The position numbers and the translations under genes were made by a program. The notes below the pieces were generated by a model. The model saw only the letters and a program-made list of their open reading frames with translations, did not search any database and was not told where the DNA came from. A stretch of DNA of 64,000 nt from Leptospira sp. WS39.C2 (GTDB taxonomy: Bacteria > Spirochaetota > Leptospiria > Leptospirales > Leptospiraceae): the NCBI RefSeq assembly GCF_040833965.1, contig NZ_CP162142.1, forward strand, positions 434,001 to 498,000. Reading direction: 5' to 3'. Shown piece after piece: positions 44,860 through 54,776 of this stretch (positions are counted from its first letter, which is position 1; the number at the start of each line of letters is the position of its first letter).

Positions 44860-47256
44860 ATGAGCATACGTTACAAATTCTTATTAATATTGAGTGTGAG
44901 TCAAATTCTTCTTGTAATTGCTCTCACAACTAGTTTTGCCTATCTTTTACAATCGGTAAAAAACATTCCACAAACACAACGTGCAGAAGACTTATCTAGG
45001 AATTTCCAAAGAGAATTAGAATTCAAGGAAGAAAAACTCAGATTATTATTAGAAGAAATAACCTTTAATGCAAGAACTCGGGAAATTTTAGAAAGAGGGC
45101 TTAGTGACCGCCAAGTTTTGCAAAGAGAACTTCCATACTTACAACAAATCTTAAGGCGATACGGTCTTTCTATTTTTGAATTAGGTGACAACCAAGGGAA
45201 GGTTGTGTTCCGAGTCCATAGACCAAAAGATTTTGGTGATGATAAAAAAAACCAACCAATCATTCAAAATGCCTTAAATGGCCAAGCAACGGCCGCACTT
45301 GAAGATGGGCATAGTGGGCTTGGGTTTCGGTTGGCAGCACCACTCTTTGGAAGGGGAACGATTCTCATCGGCCAAGTTGTGGATGATAGTTTTACCAAAA
45401 CGATTTCAAAAGACAATCGGATCCATTTAGCCATATTCCAAGCAGGTAAGGTGAAAACGGTTGGTTCCGATATGATCCGAATGGTGATGAATGAAAATCC
45501 TAACTTACTTCTTGAAGAACAACGATTTCATTTTCAGGACAAACCTTACTATTTAGTCAAAATTCCCTATATTGGAAGTTCTCAAACCATCAAACAACTT
45601 GTATTTCATGTGATGATCGATGAAAACGAAGTTGAATCCAAAACTTGGAAAATTTGGTCATTTTTTGTTGTCGCATCATTAGTGTTATGTGGTGTTATTT
45701 TTTTGATTTCCTTTTTGTTTTCTAGAGATATGGTAGAAGCAATCAAACTTCTAACTACTGCCATGGTGGATTTAGACCAATGGAAACCTGAAACTTTGCC
45801 AACTCACAGAAGTGATGAAATAGGACAAATGGGTCGAGTGTTTGTTGAAATGAAAGAAGAATTAGCAGAACACCAAAACCATTTAGAAGAAATGGTCAAC
45901 CTACGAACAAGGGAATTGAATGAGACATTATCCGAAATGCAAAAGATGCAAGAAAAACAAGATGGTGATTATTTTTTAACATCACTTCTCATCAAACCAC
46001 TAAAAGGTTCCTTTGCTAAATCAGAAACTGTCTCCATTAAAATATTTGAAAGGCAAATGAAACAGTTTCAGTTTCGAAACAAACAATCGGAAATTGGTGG
46101 TGATTTGACGGTTTCTGATTCCATTCATTTGATGGGGAAAAAATATACTGTTTTTCTAAATGCAGATGCAATGGGTAAATCCATCCAAGGTGCAGGTGGT
46201 GCCCTTGTAATGGGAACTGTATTTAAATCCATCATCACTCGTACGCAAAAACTAAGGTACATGCAAGACCGTCATCCCGAACGTTGGTTAAAAGAATGTT
46301 TCCAAGAAGTACACAACGTATTTATCAGTTTTGATGGTCACATGTTACTTTCCGCTATTTTAGGTTTGGTGGATGAAGAAACTGGAACTTTATATTATAT
46401 CAATGCAGAACACCCTTGGATCGTATTGTATCGAGATGGAGTGGCGAGTTTTTTAGAAAACGAACATTCTTTGCGTAAGATAGGTTTTACAGAAATGAGT
46501 GGTGATGAAGTGGTCATCCAAATTTACCCATTACGACCAGGTGATGTTTTGATTTTGGGATCAGATGGACGTGATGATTTGTTTGTCGGTCATTCTGGTG
46601 GGAATCGAATGATAAATGACGATGAAACAGTTTTCCTTCGCCATGTCACAGAAGGTGGCGGTGACTTAGCTGAAATTTGCCGTGTTATGATGTTGTTTGG
46701 TGAATTGACTGATGATTTGAGTTTGATGCGAATTTCGTTTTTAGAAGAAGTGGCTTTTGCTGCCAAAGAAACTACTAAAAATAATGTTTATTATCAAATG
46801 TTAGGTGAAGGGATTCAGTCTTACCGAGATGGAGAATGGAACAATGCCATTTATGCATTGGAACTAGCTTTAGAATCAGAACCAGATGACTTATATTGTT
46901 TAAGAGAGTTATCAAAACTTTATATGAAATCAAAAGATTATGAGAAAGCTATTATACTTGCGAATCGATATTTACAATTGAATCCAGGGGATACTGACTT
47001 TTTATTTTATATTGCGTATGCTCATAAACAAAAAAGAGATTTTGTTTTGGCCACAGAATATGCCGAACGCCTTAGATACAGAGATCCGAAAAATTTTAAT
47101 AATTTACTTTTGCTTGCTGAAATACTGATGCACCGGAGAGACATCGAAAGGTCAAAAGAAGTTTTACTTGCCTTACAAGAAATGGCTCCTGAAAATCCGA
47201 AATTATTAAAACTCAAAAACTTTTGGAAAAAAATGGTCACAACATCTGTCACTTAG
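44860..47256 (+). CDS. Membrane PP2C/SpoIIE phosphatase with TPR repeats
   Basis: A 798-residue sensor phosphatase. It has a membrane segment at about 8-28, a roughly 240-residue periplasmic sensor (double-Cache-like, with SIFELGDNQGKVVFRVHRP), a second segment at about 270-290, and a HAMP domain (about 293-345). A coiled coil leads to the SpoIIE catalytic domain (about 395-635), which has metal-binding residues in RNKQSEIGGDLTVSD, FLNADAMGKSIQGAGG and LGSDGRDD. Four or so C-terminal TPRs (about 645-795) complete it. Such phosphatases activate anti-sigma antagonists; a STAS protein is encoded at 47297-47635, convergent and 40 bases away. Confidence 0.9.
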   Translation: MSIRYKFLLILSVSQILLVIALTTSFAYLLQSVKNIPQTQRAEDLSRNFQRELEFKEEKLRLLLEEITFNARTREILERGLSDRQVLQRELPYLQQILRRYGLSIFELGDNQGKVVFRVHRPKDFGDDKKNQPIIQNALNGQATAALEDGHSGLGFRLAAPLFGRGTILIGQVVDDSFTKTISKDNRIHLAIFQAGKVKTVGSDMIRMVMNENPNLLLEEQRFHFQDKPYYLVKIPYIGSSQTIKQLVFHVMIDENEVESKTWKIWSFFVVASLVLCGVIFLISFLFSRDMVEAIKLLTTAMVDLDQWKPETLPTHRSDEIGQMGRVFVEMKEELAEHQNHLEEMVNLRTRELNETLSEMQKMQEKQDGDYFLTSLLIKPLKGSFAKSETVSIKIFERQMKQFQFRNKQSEIGGDLTVSDSIHLMGKKYTVFLNADAMGKSIQGAGGALVMGTVFKSIITRTQKLRYMQDRHPERWLKECFQEVHNVFISFDGHMLLSAILGLVDEETGTLYYINAEHPWIVLYRDGVASFLENEHSLRKIGFTEMSGDEVVIQIYPLRPGDVLILGSDGRDDLFVGHSGGNRMINDDETVFLRHVTEGGGDLAEICRVMMLFGELTDDLSLMRISFLEEVAFAAKETTKNNVYYQMLGEGIQSYRDGEWNNAIYALELALESEPDDLYCLRELSKLYMKSKDYEKAIILANRYLQLNPGDTDFLFYIAYAHKQKRDFVLATEYAERLRYRDPKNFNNLLLLAEILMHRRDIERSKEVLLALQEMAPENPKLLKLKNFWKKMVTTSVT

Positions 47257-47296
47257 TGTTAGTGAATGTTAAGCGAAAATAAATTCGCGAAAAAGA

Positions 47297-47635
47297 TTAG
47301 CTGTGAAAGGACTCAATGGCTTCTTCCGTTGATTCAAATATTTGGATCACAGAAGAGATTTTTGAAATTCGAAAGATTTGGCGGATGGTTTTGGATACGT
47401 TTACGATCCTTAAACCTCCACCTAATTCTGTTAGTTTATCATTCAATGACATGATAAGGCCAAAACCAGAGGAATCGATAAAACTGACTCCTTCTAAATC
47501 AAAAATAAAACAATGTTCGGATTGGGACGCAGATTCTTTGATCCTTTCTTTTAGAATGCCGGCATTTAACATATCTAAGTTGCCGAACAATTTAAGGACT
47601 ACAATTCCGTTGAATTTAGATTCTGTATATTCCAT
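47297..47635 (-). CDS. STAS-domain anti-sigma factor antagonist
   Basis: A 112-residue SpoIIAA/RsbV-type protein. The phosphorylatable serine region is FDLEGVSFIDSSGFGLIMSL (about 47-66; serines near 57-58), matching the consensus. It should be phosphorylated by an anti-sigma kinase and dephosphorylated by a PP2C enzyme. The neighbouring SpoIIE-type phosphatase (44860-47256) is the obvious partner, although the genes converge and are not co-transcribed. No anti-sigma kinase of RsbW type is encoded in the immediate neighbourhood. Confidence 0.9.
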   Translation of the reverse strand: MEYTESKFNGIVVLKLFGNLDMLNAGILKERIKESASQSEHCFIFDLEGVSFIDSSGFGLIMSLNDKLTELGGGLRIVNVSKTIRQIFRISKISSVIQIFESTEEAIESFHS

Positions 47636-47679
47636 CGAATCGCTTAGAGAATAGCTAATTTAGGAATTTGGTCAATAGA

Positions 47680-49728
47680 TTAATTCACAAACTTATCCCA
47701 TTTTTCATCGACGGAAATGTTCCTTAAAATCCTCCAAATGAGTTTTGATCCATTCTCCGAATTTGTCATGATGACCACTCCATACCCTTTTTCCGCGTTA
47801 AAGATGGCTAATGACTTATGTCCCTTTGTATGCCCACCGTGGAAAAAATACTCCGTTTTGCCTGTTCTATTGAGAAAAAAACCATGAGCAACAAGAGCGT
47901 GGACTGTTAAACTCGCTGCGCTCATTTTGGGTGAGAGTAGGTATTCGGCTGATTCTTTGCTTAAAAAATCCGATTTTCCATGTTTGGCTTTTGCGATCTC
48001 GTTGAATACACTCCCTACCTCTTCTGGAGTTGTCCACAAACCACCTGAGGAAAGTTCAGGTGTAACGAATTTTTTTTCAGGTAAGAGATTTCCCATATCA
48101 TCGTAGCCATCGCATCTATCATCTGCTTCTGTTAGATTTTGACGGAATGTGCTCCGTTTCATACGTAAGGGTTGGAAAACGATTTCTTCCATCAAACTAG
48201 GAAAAGGTTTCCCTGTTCTTTCCACTAAGATTTCTTGCACGATGCTAAAACCACCACCTGAGTATCTAGATTTTGTGCCAGGTTTATAATAGAGTTTTAA
48301 TCCATTCCCTTTAGAGGCATTGGTATCCTTTAAATCTTTTAAATGTTTTTTGCCGGAATTGATTGGATCATCCCAATTTCCTTTTTCTGTTAAACCACTT
48401 GTATGAGATAATAATAAATCCAAATTGACTAAACTTCTTTTTTTACCTTTTGGAACAGCTACTTTGTATTGTTTTAGTTTTTGAATCCAATTGGAGTATA
48501 AATCTAATTGGCCAGATTCAACCAAACGTAGGGTTGCCGTTGCTGTCATTGTTTTGGATAAAGACCCTGCTCTGAAAAGTGATTGTTGGGATTTTGTGCC
48601 ATACATTTTTTTCCACTGCAAGTTATAGTTTTTAAAAACTGCAATGCCTAACGAAGGCACTTTTTCTTCTTTCATTAAATCTTCGATGTATACTTCGTTT
48701 GGTGATTCAGTTCTTTTTTTCAGATTTAATTTTTTTGCATTAAAGATTATTTCTGTTAGAGTAGATTTGATCGAAGAAAGGTCTCCTTTACTTGCTCCAT
48801 AGGGGCTAACAATTGATATAAATATTCTACTTTTTAGATCATGGTAAATAAAATTGGATATACCCTTATTTTTACCATAAGTCCAATAAAAATAATCCCC
48901 TACATATACACCTTCTCCGAAAGCGATTGGGTCTTCTGCAATGGCATCTGTTAATACTGTTTTTCGAATGAATGAGTCTCTGCCTTCTTTAGTGATACCT
49001 TTTGTTTTGCGAATGGATTCTACAAATAAAAGTAAATCTTCAGGAGTACTCAAAATTCCACTGTTTCCTAAAAGTATATCAGTTGTGTCAACTGATGAAT
49101 GTTTCATTCCTAGAGGTTCAAAAATCTCTTTTTTGATTACTGTTGCAAAAGATTTTTCTGTGATGGTTTCAATTAGATATGCCAAAAATAAATAATCTAA
49201 GCGACTATATTTCCAATATTCACCAGGTACAAAGTTTGGCTTAAAATTTGATTCTAAAAAAGAGTTTTTTATATCATCTCGTTTTAATGTCGAATGTTCT
49301 GAATCAAAGTTAGGTATAATTTCTATGATTTTTGGTAATCCAGATGTATGACGTAACAAATGTTCTATTGTTATTTTCGAATTCGGGAACCACTTTAAAT
49401 ATTTTTTAACTGGGTCAGATGTATTTAATTTTTTTTCATCAGCCAATCGATGGATGATGAATGTTGTGAATAATTTAGATGATTCACCCAATGGGAAATT
49501 ATGTTTTTGAAATAATTGGGATCGTTTTTTTCTTTTTCCAGAAGTTATAGTTTCTCGGAATAAAATTGTATCATCTTGAGAAATGAGTACCACACCTTGG
49601 AACCCTTCCTTTTTGATTTTCCTTCGGATTTTGTCTTTTGTTTCTTCTGAAAAGGAACCAATTCCACCTTCTGCGCAGTTTGAAAAAACAAAAATGAACA
49701 AAAGGCAGAAGTAGATCCGATATATCAT
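47680..49728 (-). CDS. Two-domain beta-lactamase-fold lipoprotein, first domain degenerate
   Basis: A 682-residue lipoprotein (signal ending IFVFSNC, Cys about 18) with two tandem serine beta-lactamase/DD-peptidase domains. Domain 2 (about 345-680) is intact: Ser389-Lys392 in AGSLSKTMTA, a YSG motif near 489, and HGGHTKGH near the end. Domain 1 (about 25-335) lacks the catalytic parts. The SxxK position reads GESSK with Glu82 in place of the nucleophile, the Tyr motif is YSR, and the HGG region is YGK. One domain is therefore probably an enzyme acting on envelope peptides or esters and the other a pseudo-enzyme. It precedes nothing obvious in operon; gpmI lies upstream, 14 bases away. Confidence 0.85.
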   Translation of the reverse strand: MIYRIYFCLLFIFVFSNCAEGGIGSFSEETKDKIRRKIKKEGFQGVVLISQDDTILFRETITSGKRKKRSQLFQKHNFPLGESSKLFTTFIIHRLADEKKLNTSDPVKKYLKWFPNSKITIEHLLRHTSGLPKIIEIIPNFDSEHSTLKRDDIKNSFLESNFKPNFVPGEYWKYSRLDYLFLAYLIETITEKSFATVIKKEIFEPLGMKHSSVDTTDILLGNSGILSTPEDLLLFVESIRKTKGITKEGRDSFIRKTVLTDAIAEDPIAFGEGVYVGDYFYWTYGKNKGISNFIYHDLKSRIFISIVSPYGASKGDLSSIKSTLTEIIFNAKKLNLKKRTESPNEVYIEDLMKEEKVPSLGIAVFKNYNLQWKKMYGTKSQQSLFRAGSLSKTMTATATLRLVESGQLDLYSNWIQKLKQYKVAVPKGKKRSLVNLDLLLSHTSGLTEKGNWDDPINSGKKHLKDLKDTNASKGNGLKLYYKPGTKSRYSGGGFSIVQEILVERTGKPFPSLMEEIVFQPLRMKRSTFRQNLTEADDRCDGYDDMGNLLPEKKFVTPELSSGGLWTTPEEVGSVFNEIAKAKHGKSDFLSKESAEYLLSPKMSAASLTVHALVAHGFFLNRTGKTEYFFHGGHTKGHKSLAIFNAEKGYGVVIMTNSENGSKLIWRILRNISVDEKWDKFVN

Positions 49729-49742
49729 AACAAAATGAAATT

Positions 49743-51395
49743 TTAATTTCTATTGATTAGACTTGGGTGGTACCCTTCTGGAGTTTGGAAACCCAATAAA
49801 TCCATCATAGTTGCGGCTACATTGGCGAGTCCTTTTTCTTCTAATGATGTGTTGAGTTGGATTTTACCTTTTGGATCATAGAGTACAAATTGTACGGGAT
49901 TGAGAGTATGGCTTGTTTTAGGAACTGGTTTTCCATCCTTTGCTGTCTGTGTTTTTCCCTTTTTGTCAAGTTGGTACATTTCGTCAGCATTACCATGGTC
50001 TGCTGTGATACAAAGAACAGTATTTGTATCATCACAGATTTTTTTGATGCGATCCAAACAAAGATCGAGATACTCTAATCCTTTTATGGTAGCATCCATA
50101 TTTCCTGTATGACCTACCATATCACCATTGGCAAAATTCACTCGAAGGAATGGGAATTTGTGTGAGGTGAGTGCAAGCACCAAATTATCTGTGATTTCTT
50201 TGGCTTTCATTTCTGGTTTTTGGTCAAAGGGTATGATGTCTGATTTTACTTCTTCATAGGTTTCTAAGTTTTGATTGAAATAACCCGAACGATTCCCATT
50301 CCAAAAAAAGGTCACATGGCCATACTTTTGAGTTTCGGAAAGTGCGTATTGGGCTACTCCTTCATTGGCAAAATATTCTCCCATAGTGCGATCAATTGTA
50401 GGAGGAGCGACTAAGTATTGTTTGGGGATAAATAAATCACCATCATATTGCATCATTCCCGCGAATTCTACTTTTGGAAATCGTTTGCGTTGAAAGTTTG
50501 TTAGGTTTTCTTCGGTGAAAGCCCTTGAAATTTCAATGGCTCTGTCACCTCTAAAGTTAAAAAATACAACGGAATCATTGTCTAAAATTTTACCAATTGG
50601 ATTTCCATTTTTGTCCCCAATCACAAATCCTGGAAGGTATTGGTCAATGACGGACGGGTTTTCATTTCTGAAAGTTTCGATTGCGTCTTTGGCTGATGGA
50701 AAAATACTACCTTCTCCTTCCACATGATGGTTCCATCCGCGTTCCACCATCGACCAATCAGCATCATATCTGTCCATGGTTAACTCCATACGACCACCAC
50801 CAGATGCGATTTGGATATCAATACCTGAACTTCTATGAGAATCTAAAAAAGATTCAAAAGGAATTAGATAGTCTAACGCTGATTTTTCGGGAACATCCCT
50901 TCCATCGAGTAGGATATGTAATCTAATCTTTGTAACATTTTCTTTGATTGATTGGTTGATAAGTGCTTTTAGGTGATCAATGTGACTATGAACATTTCCA
51001 TCGGAGAATAAACCGATTAAGTGAAATGTAGATTGATTGTTTTTGCAATTGGTGACCAATTTTTGCCAAATGGGTCCACGGAACAAACTTCCGTTTTCGA
51101 TGGATTGGGAAACAAGTTTTGCCCCTTGGTCAAAGATTCGTCCTGATCCAAGTACATTATGACCAACTTCCGAGTTTCCCATATCTTCATCACTTGGCAT
51201 TCCAACAGCAGTTCCATGTGCTTTTAATAAAACAGTGGGATGGTTTTTCCAAAGTCCTTTTAGAACAGGCATATTGGCTTTTGCAACGGCATTCCCATTT
51301 TCAAATCCTTTTTCAGTATAACCCACTCCATCAAGTACGATAAGCAAAACTTGTTTGGTAAGTGGACCTTGTGGATGTTTTTTAAGAGTTAACAT
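49743..51395 (-). CDS. gpmI: 2,3-bisphosphoglycerate-independent phosphoglycerate mutase
   Basis: GpmI interconverts 3- and 2-phosphoglycerate in glycolysis using a phosphoserine intermediate and two manganese ions. The 550-residue protein shows the nucleophile serine in [16 protein letters not shown] (about 72-87), the metal-binding N-terminal [11 protein letters not shown], and late metal ligands in [12 protein letters not shown] and KTSHTLNPV. The length is within the normal range. It precedes the beta-lactamase-fold gene by 14 bases, and is itself downstream of the beta-propeller gene by 35 bases; these need not be functionally linked. Confidence 0.95.
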   Translation of the reverse strand: MLTLKKHPQGPLTKQVLLIVLDGVGYTEKGFENGNAVAKANMPVLKGLWKNHPTVLLKAHGTAVGMPSDEDMGNSEVGHNVLGSGRIFDQGAKLVSQSIENGSLFRGPIWQKLVTNCKNNQSTFHLIGLFSDGNVHSHIDHLKALINQSIKENVTKIRLHILLDGRDVPEKSALDYLIPFESFLDSHRSSGIDIQIASGGGRMELTMDRYDADWSMVERGWNHHVEGEGSIFPSAKDAIETFRNENPSVIDQYLPGFVIGDKNGNPIGKILDNDSVVFFNFRGDRAIEISRAFTEENLTNFQRKRFPKVEFAGMMQYDGDLFIPKQYLVAPPTIDRTMGEYFANEGVAQYALSETQKYGHVTFFWNGNRSGYFNQNLETYEEVKSDIIPFDQKPEMKAKEITDNLVLALTSHKFPFLRVNFANGDMVGHTGNMDATIKGLEYLDLCLDRIKKICDDTNTVLCITADHGNADEMYQLDKKGKTQTAKDGKPVPKTSHTLNPVQFVLYDPKGKIQLNTSLEEKGLANVAATMMDLLGFQTPEGYHPSLINRN

Positions 51396-51430
51396 AAATT
51401 AGATTCCCCTGTCTTTTTCCATTTTGAAAA

Positions 51431-52615
51431 TTAGGGAAGATTTTGCAACTGGAAGATGTCAAATGGAGTTAACTCAACCGAACTCGGAATGGGATTGAGT
51501 AGGACATTTCCAATGTTTGTATCATACACATAAATTCCAGGTCTTGTAAAATCTGTGGAACCTACGAGTAATTTGCCTTCATTAGTCAGTAACAATCCTG
51601 ATAAACTAATCCCAATATTTCCAGGAATTTGCAAAAGAATACCCAATTTTTCCCCTGTGCGTGGGCGAAACACTTGGATCGTTTTATTAAATCCCGCATC
51701 TAAAACGGAGGCATAACCAAATTCATCATTTTTAATTTGAAAGGATAAGATGTCTCCACCAGCTACATCTTCAGCAAACAATCGATTCGGATGGAATTGC
51801 CTCGTACTCAATCGAAATGCAATGATACCTGCATCAATTTGTGACTGAAAACCAACTCTCCCCACACAAGAAAAAACTAAGTAGGTTTCTCCAAATAAAA
51901 ATACCTTTTGTATTTTGGAACTTGGATTTCGATATGGTAAGGTATAAACAGATCGAATTTGATTTAAGTCCATATCAACTTCGACAAGATAAGAATCAGA
52001 GTTAGGTGGCAAATACCCTGAAACATCATTTCGATCTAATCTTTGTAATAAAACAAATAAACTAGATCCATCTTGGATCATATACGAAGCTTCTACGGAA
52101 CTATCAGGAATCCCTGATGTGGAAAAGGTTTCTCGTAGGGAACTAAAAGATACACTTCCTATTTTGATTCCAGAAGAACGACTATAAATGACAAGTTCGT
52201 CTGCATTGTACAAACTAATAAAATATTTATCATTCCAAACAGCAATATCTTGAGGATTTTTACCTTGGCCAACACTGAACTCTTGTTCTGTGAGAAATCC
52301 AAATTGTGGGTTTAATACTTGGATAGAATCACGATTGAGTCTGTTAACAATATACACTCGGTCATTTGAATACCTACCCACGGCATCAGAGTGGATAGGC
52401 ACAGAAGTAGGAAAGGTAGTAAAGGAATTGGGTTCAAATGTTTTGAATCTTCCACCACTGGCAAAGTCCGAAGTAACTACACCAACTGAAGTAGGAGACG
52501 CTGATAAAAATAAAAATTGGAATAAGCTTGGTTTTTCAATTTCCAATTGGCTACAATGCGAGAGGAAAACGAGGAAGAGACATTGGATGTTTTGGTAAAC
52601 ATTGGATCCTTTCAT
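51431..52615 (-). CDS. Beta-propeller lipoprotein paired with a TonB receptor
   Basis: A 394-residue lipoprotein (signal ending FLVFLSHC, Cys about 21). The mature part repeats a roughly 45-residue beta-sheet unit, with phrases such as NDRVYIVNRLNRDSIQVLN, QDIAVWNDKYFISLYNADEL and LLVGSTDFTRPGIYVYD, the look of a seven-bladed YncE-type propeller. The start overlaps the stop of the TonB-receptor gene by one base, so the two are coupled. In Bacteroides such surface propellers (BtuG) capture a ligand for their TonB partner; the same division of labour is inferred here. The ligand is unknown. Confidence 0.75.
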   Translation of the reverse strand: MKGSNVYQNIQCLFLVFLSHCSQLEIEKPSLFQFLFLSASPTSVGVVTSDFASGGRFKTFEPNSFTTFPTSVPIHSDAVGRYSNDRVYIVNRLNRDSIQVLNPQFGFLTEQEFSVGQGKNPQDIAVWNDKYFISLYNADELVIYSRSSGIKIGSVSFSSLRETFSTSGIPDSSVEASYMIQDGSSLFVLLQRLDRNDVSGYLPPNSDSYLVEVDMDLNQIRSVYTLPYRNPSSKIQKVFLFGETYLVFSCVGRVGFQSQIDAGIIAFRLSTRQFHPNRLFAEDVAGGDILSFQIKNDEFGYASVLDAGFNKTIQVFRPRTGEKLGILLQIPGNIGISLSGLLLTNEGKLLVGSTDFTRPGIYVYDTNIGNVLLNPIPSSVELTPFDIFQLQNLP

Positions 52616-54693
52616 TAGAAACGGTAACTCCCAGTGAAATAATAACTCCGGCCTGGTAAGGGATAACCAACCAAGTCTTCCACACGTTTATCTGTTAGGT
52701 TACGCACTTCAAAACCTAAAATCAATTCATTTCCAGTTTCCTTGTTTTTGTAAGCGGAGTATTGGAGATAAAGATTCCAAAACTGCCGGGCAGGTAGATA
52801 CCCCAAATATTCATTCGTTCGGTCTCGAAAATTTGCTCCAATGTATTGGTATTCAATTCCGAGTTCTGAAGTTTCATTAAAAAATGCGAGAAGTGCACTG
52901 CCTTGGCTTTTCGATCGAAGTGGCAGGTATTTTCCATTTAACGCAGGTGATTCAGAGTAGTTTCTTGCATCTTGGTAGGTATAATTGAAGTTAAATTTTA
53001 CACCTTTATTCCAAATCAGGTTTTGGTTTGTTTCCAAACCGCGAATGAGAGCTTGGTCAACGTTTTCAGGACGCAGTGTAAACTGTGAGTTTGGTAAAAA
53101 TAATATCATATCATAAATTCGTTTTTGAAAATAGGAAACATCAGCTTGGATTTTCCAATTAGAATCTATTTTGGAATTGAGATAAAAGCCAACATCGCCA
53201 TTCCGACTTTGTTCTGGTCTCAGTTTTGTATTACCCACAATACTACCACGTTCCCCAAATAATTCTAAAAAACTAGGAATCCGAAAATCTTTACTGATGT
53301 TCGCAAGAGATCCAAATTCTAAATTTTCTTTTTTCATCCAGACGATTTTGATTCCAAAACTAGGATTGGTAAAATTTTGCCTGACATAAAAAACGTCTGT
53401 CAGTGGATCGAGGAGTTGGTTACGAATACTAGTTTCATCTTTTCCAAATCGATCTGTATACCTTTCAAAACGTATTTGAGGTACTAAAAATAATCGGTTA
53501 GAAAATAAACGGATTTCATCTTGGAAAGTGAAACTGTGAGTATCCCTTCTTTTTTTTGGTTCTTTCCTTTCTGTTTCATGATTGGAACGTTTTTCGTAAC
53601 GAGTAAAAAACTCTTGTTCAGTTTGGATCGAAGCACGAAGGATTTGATAATACTCTAATAAATATAAGGTGGGGGAGAGTTGGAATCCATATTGATTTGT
53701 TTTCGTATAAGCATTTGGTGTTCCAAAACTAAATTCGGATTTGGGATCAAATAAATCATCTTTTGCAAAATTCCCATAAGTTTTGGTTTCTAAAGTCAAA
53801 TTCGTAAATAAAAATTCATTGGTCTCCGTTGTCATTGCTGTGGAAAATTTACTAAATACTCTGCCAACAGAACTGGTTTGCCGATTCCCGGGACCAGGTA
53901 ACCCTTGTTTTCTGTGTATATAATCGTTTAAAAAGTTGATTTTGGTTTTGTCCAAAACAAAGGAAATATTGCCAGTAAAGCCAGTTTTTCGGAACTGCGC
54001 ATTTTTTCTTTCATCGATTGTATCATCATAAGTATTTATTAAAACAGTACCTTTGTTGTTTAGATAAGTAAAGTTTTGGTCTGAGGTTTCGTGGAGTGCC
54101 TGTAAAAAATAAGATCCACTGGAAAATTGATCCATGTGGGTAACAGTGGCTTTGGCAGTTTTAAAACTTCCACCCATCAAATTCACGCGAGTGATTGGTT
54201 TTTCAATTTTGGTTTTGGATACTAAGTTGATGCTACCACCAATGGCCGAACCTGAAAAACCAGCGGGTGTACCCGATTTGTAAATTTCAATTTTTTCTAA
54301 ATTATCAAAAGGTAAATCGGCTAAGTTTATCTCTCCACCTAACGAATTGTTTATGGGGACTCCATTCCAATAAATTTTAGATTGGTTTGGGTTTGTTCCT
54401 CGAAGTGAAAGTGTGGAATAAGAACCAAGTCCTCCGAATTGGCGGACTCTGACTCCTGCTTCACGGCTTAATACGTCTGGTAGGCTCGTATAGCGATTGT
54501 TTGATGATTCTAGATTTATTTCTTTTTGGAATCCCGTGGGATTTTTACTGAAATTTGTGTTTTTGGATGAGGAATCTACATTTGCTTTGATTTCAACAGC
54601 ATCTCTTTCTTTGGAAGGTTGGGATTGAGAGAGTATAATTTTGGGTCCGAGGATCAAACAAAAGAGTAAAATGAATTTGAATTGGGAAACCAT
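52615..54693 (-). CDS. TonB-dependent outer membrane receptor
   Basis: A 692-residue outer-membrane transporter. A cleavable signal (about 1-22) is followed by an N-terminal plug domain (about 60-165) with LPDVLSREAGVRVRQFGG, STLSLRGTNPNQ and AGFSGSAIGGSINLVSK. The rest is a 22-strand beta-barrel ending in an aromatic residue (YYFTGSYRF), as needed for barrel assembly. The barrel style is closest to BtuB/FepA-like receptors, with no substrate-specific clue. The following propeller lipoprotein is probably its partner. No cobalamin riboswitch is visible in the 83-base gap upstream, so vitamin B12 is not supported. Confidence 0.9.
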   Translation of the reverse strand: MVSQFKFILLFCLILGPKIILSQSQPSKERDAVEIKANVDSSSKNTNFSKNPTGFQKEINLESSNNRYTSLPDVLSREAGVRVRQFGGLGSYSTLSLRGTNPNQSKIYWNGVPINNSLGGEINLADLPFDNLEKIEIYKSGTPAGFSGSAIGGSINLVSKTKIEKPITRVNLMGGSFKTAKATVTHMDQFSSGSYFLQALHETSDQNFTYLNNKGTVLINTYDDTIDERKNAQFRKTGFTGNISFVLDKTKINFLNDYIHRKQGLPGPGNRQTSSVGRVFSKFSTAMTTETNEFLFTNLTLETKTYGNFAKDDLFDPKSEFSFGTPNAYTKTNQYGFQLSPTLYLLEYYQILRASIQTEQEFFTRYEKRSNHETERKEPKKRRDTHSFTFQDEIRLFSNRLFLVPQIRFERYTDRFGKDETSIRNQLLDPLTDVFYVRQNFTNPSFGIKIVWMKKENLEFGSLANISKDFRIPSFLELFGERGSIVGNTKLRPEQSRNGDVGFYLNSKIDSNWKIQADVSYFQKRIYDMILFLPNSQFTLRPENVDQALIRGLETNQNLIWNKGVKFNFNYTYQDARNYSESPALNGKYLPLRSKSQGSALLAFFNETSELGIEYQYIGANFRDRTNEYLGYLPARQFWNLYLQYSAYKNKETGNELILGFEVRNLTDKRVEDLVGYPLPGRSYYFTGSYRF

Positions 54694-54776
54694 GAAGGCA
54701 TTTTTTCTCGGTACCTTGCCAAACTGGAATAGGAAAATTGAGTGTCAATTCCCTAAAGGAAAAAAGCATTGGTATC

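Noticed and set aside
54694..54776. A cobalamin riboswitch before the TonB receptor
   Set aside because: The gap is only 83 bases and contains none of the conserved B12-box sequence.
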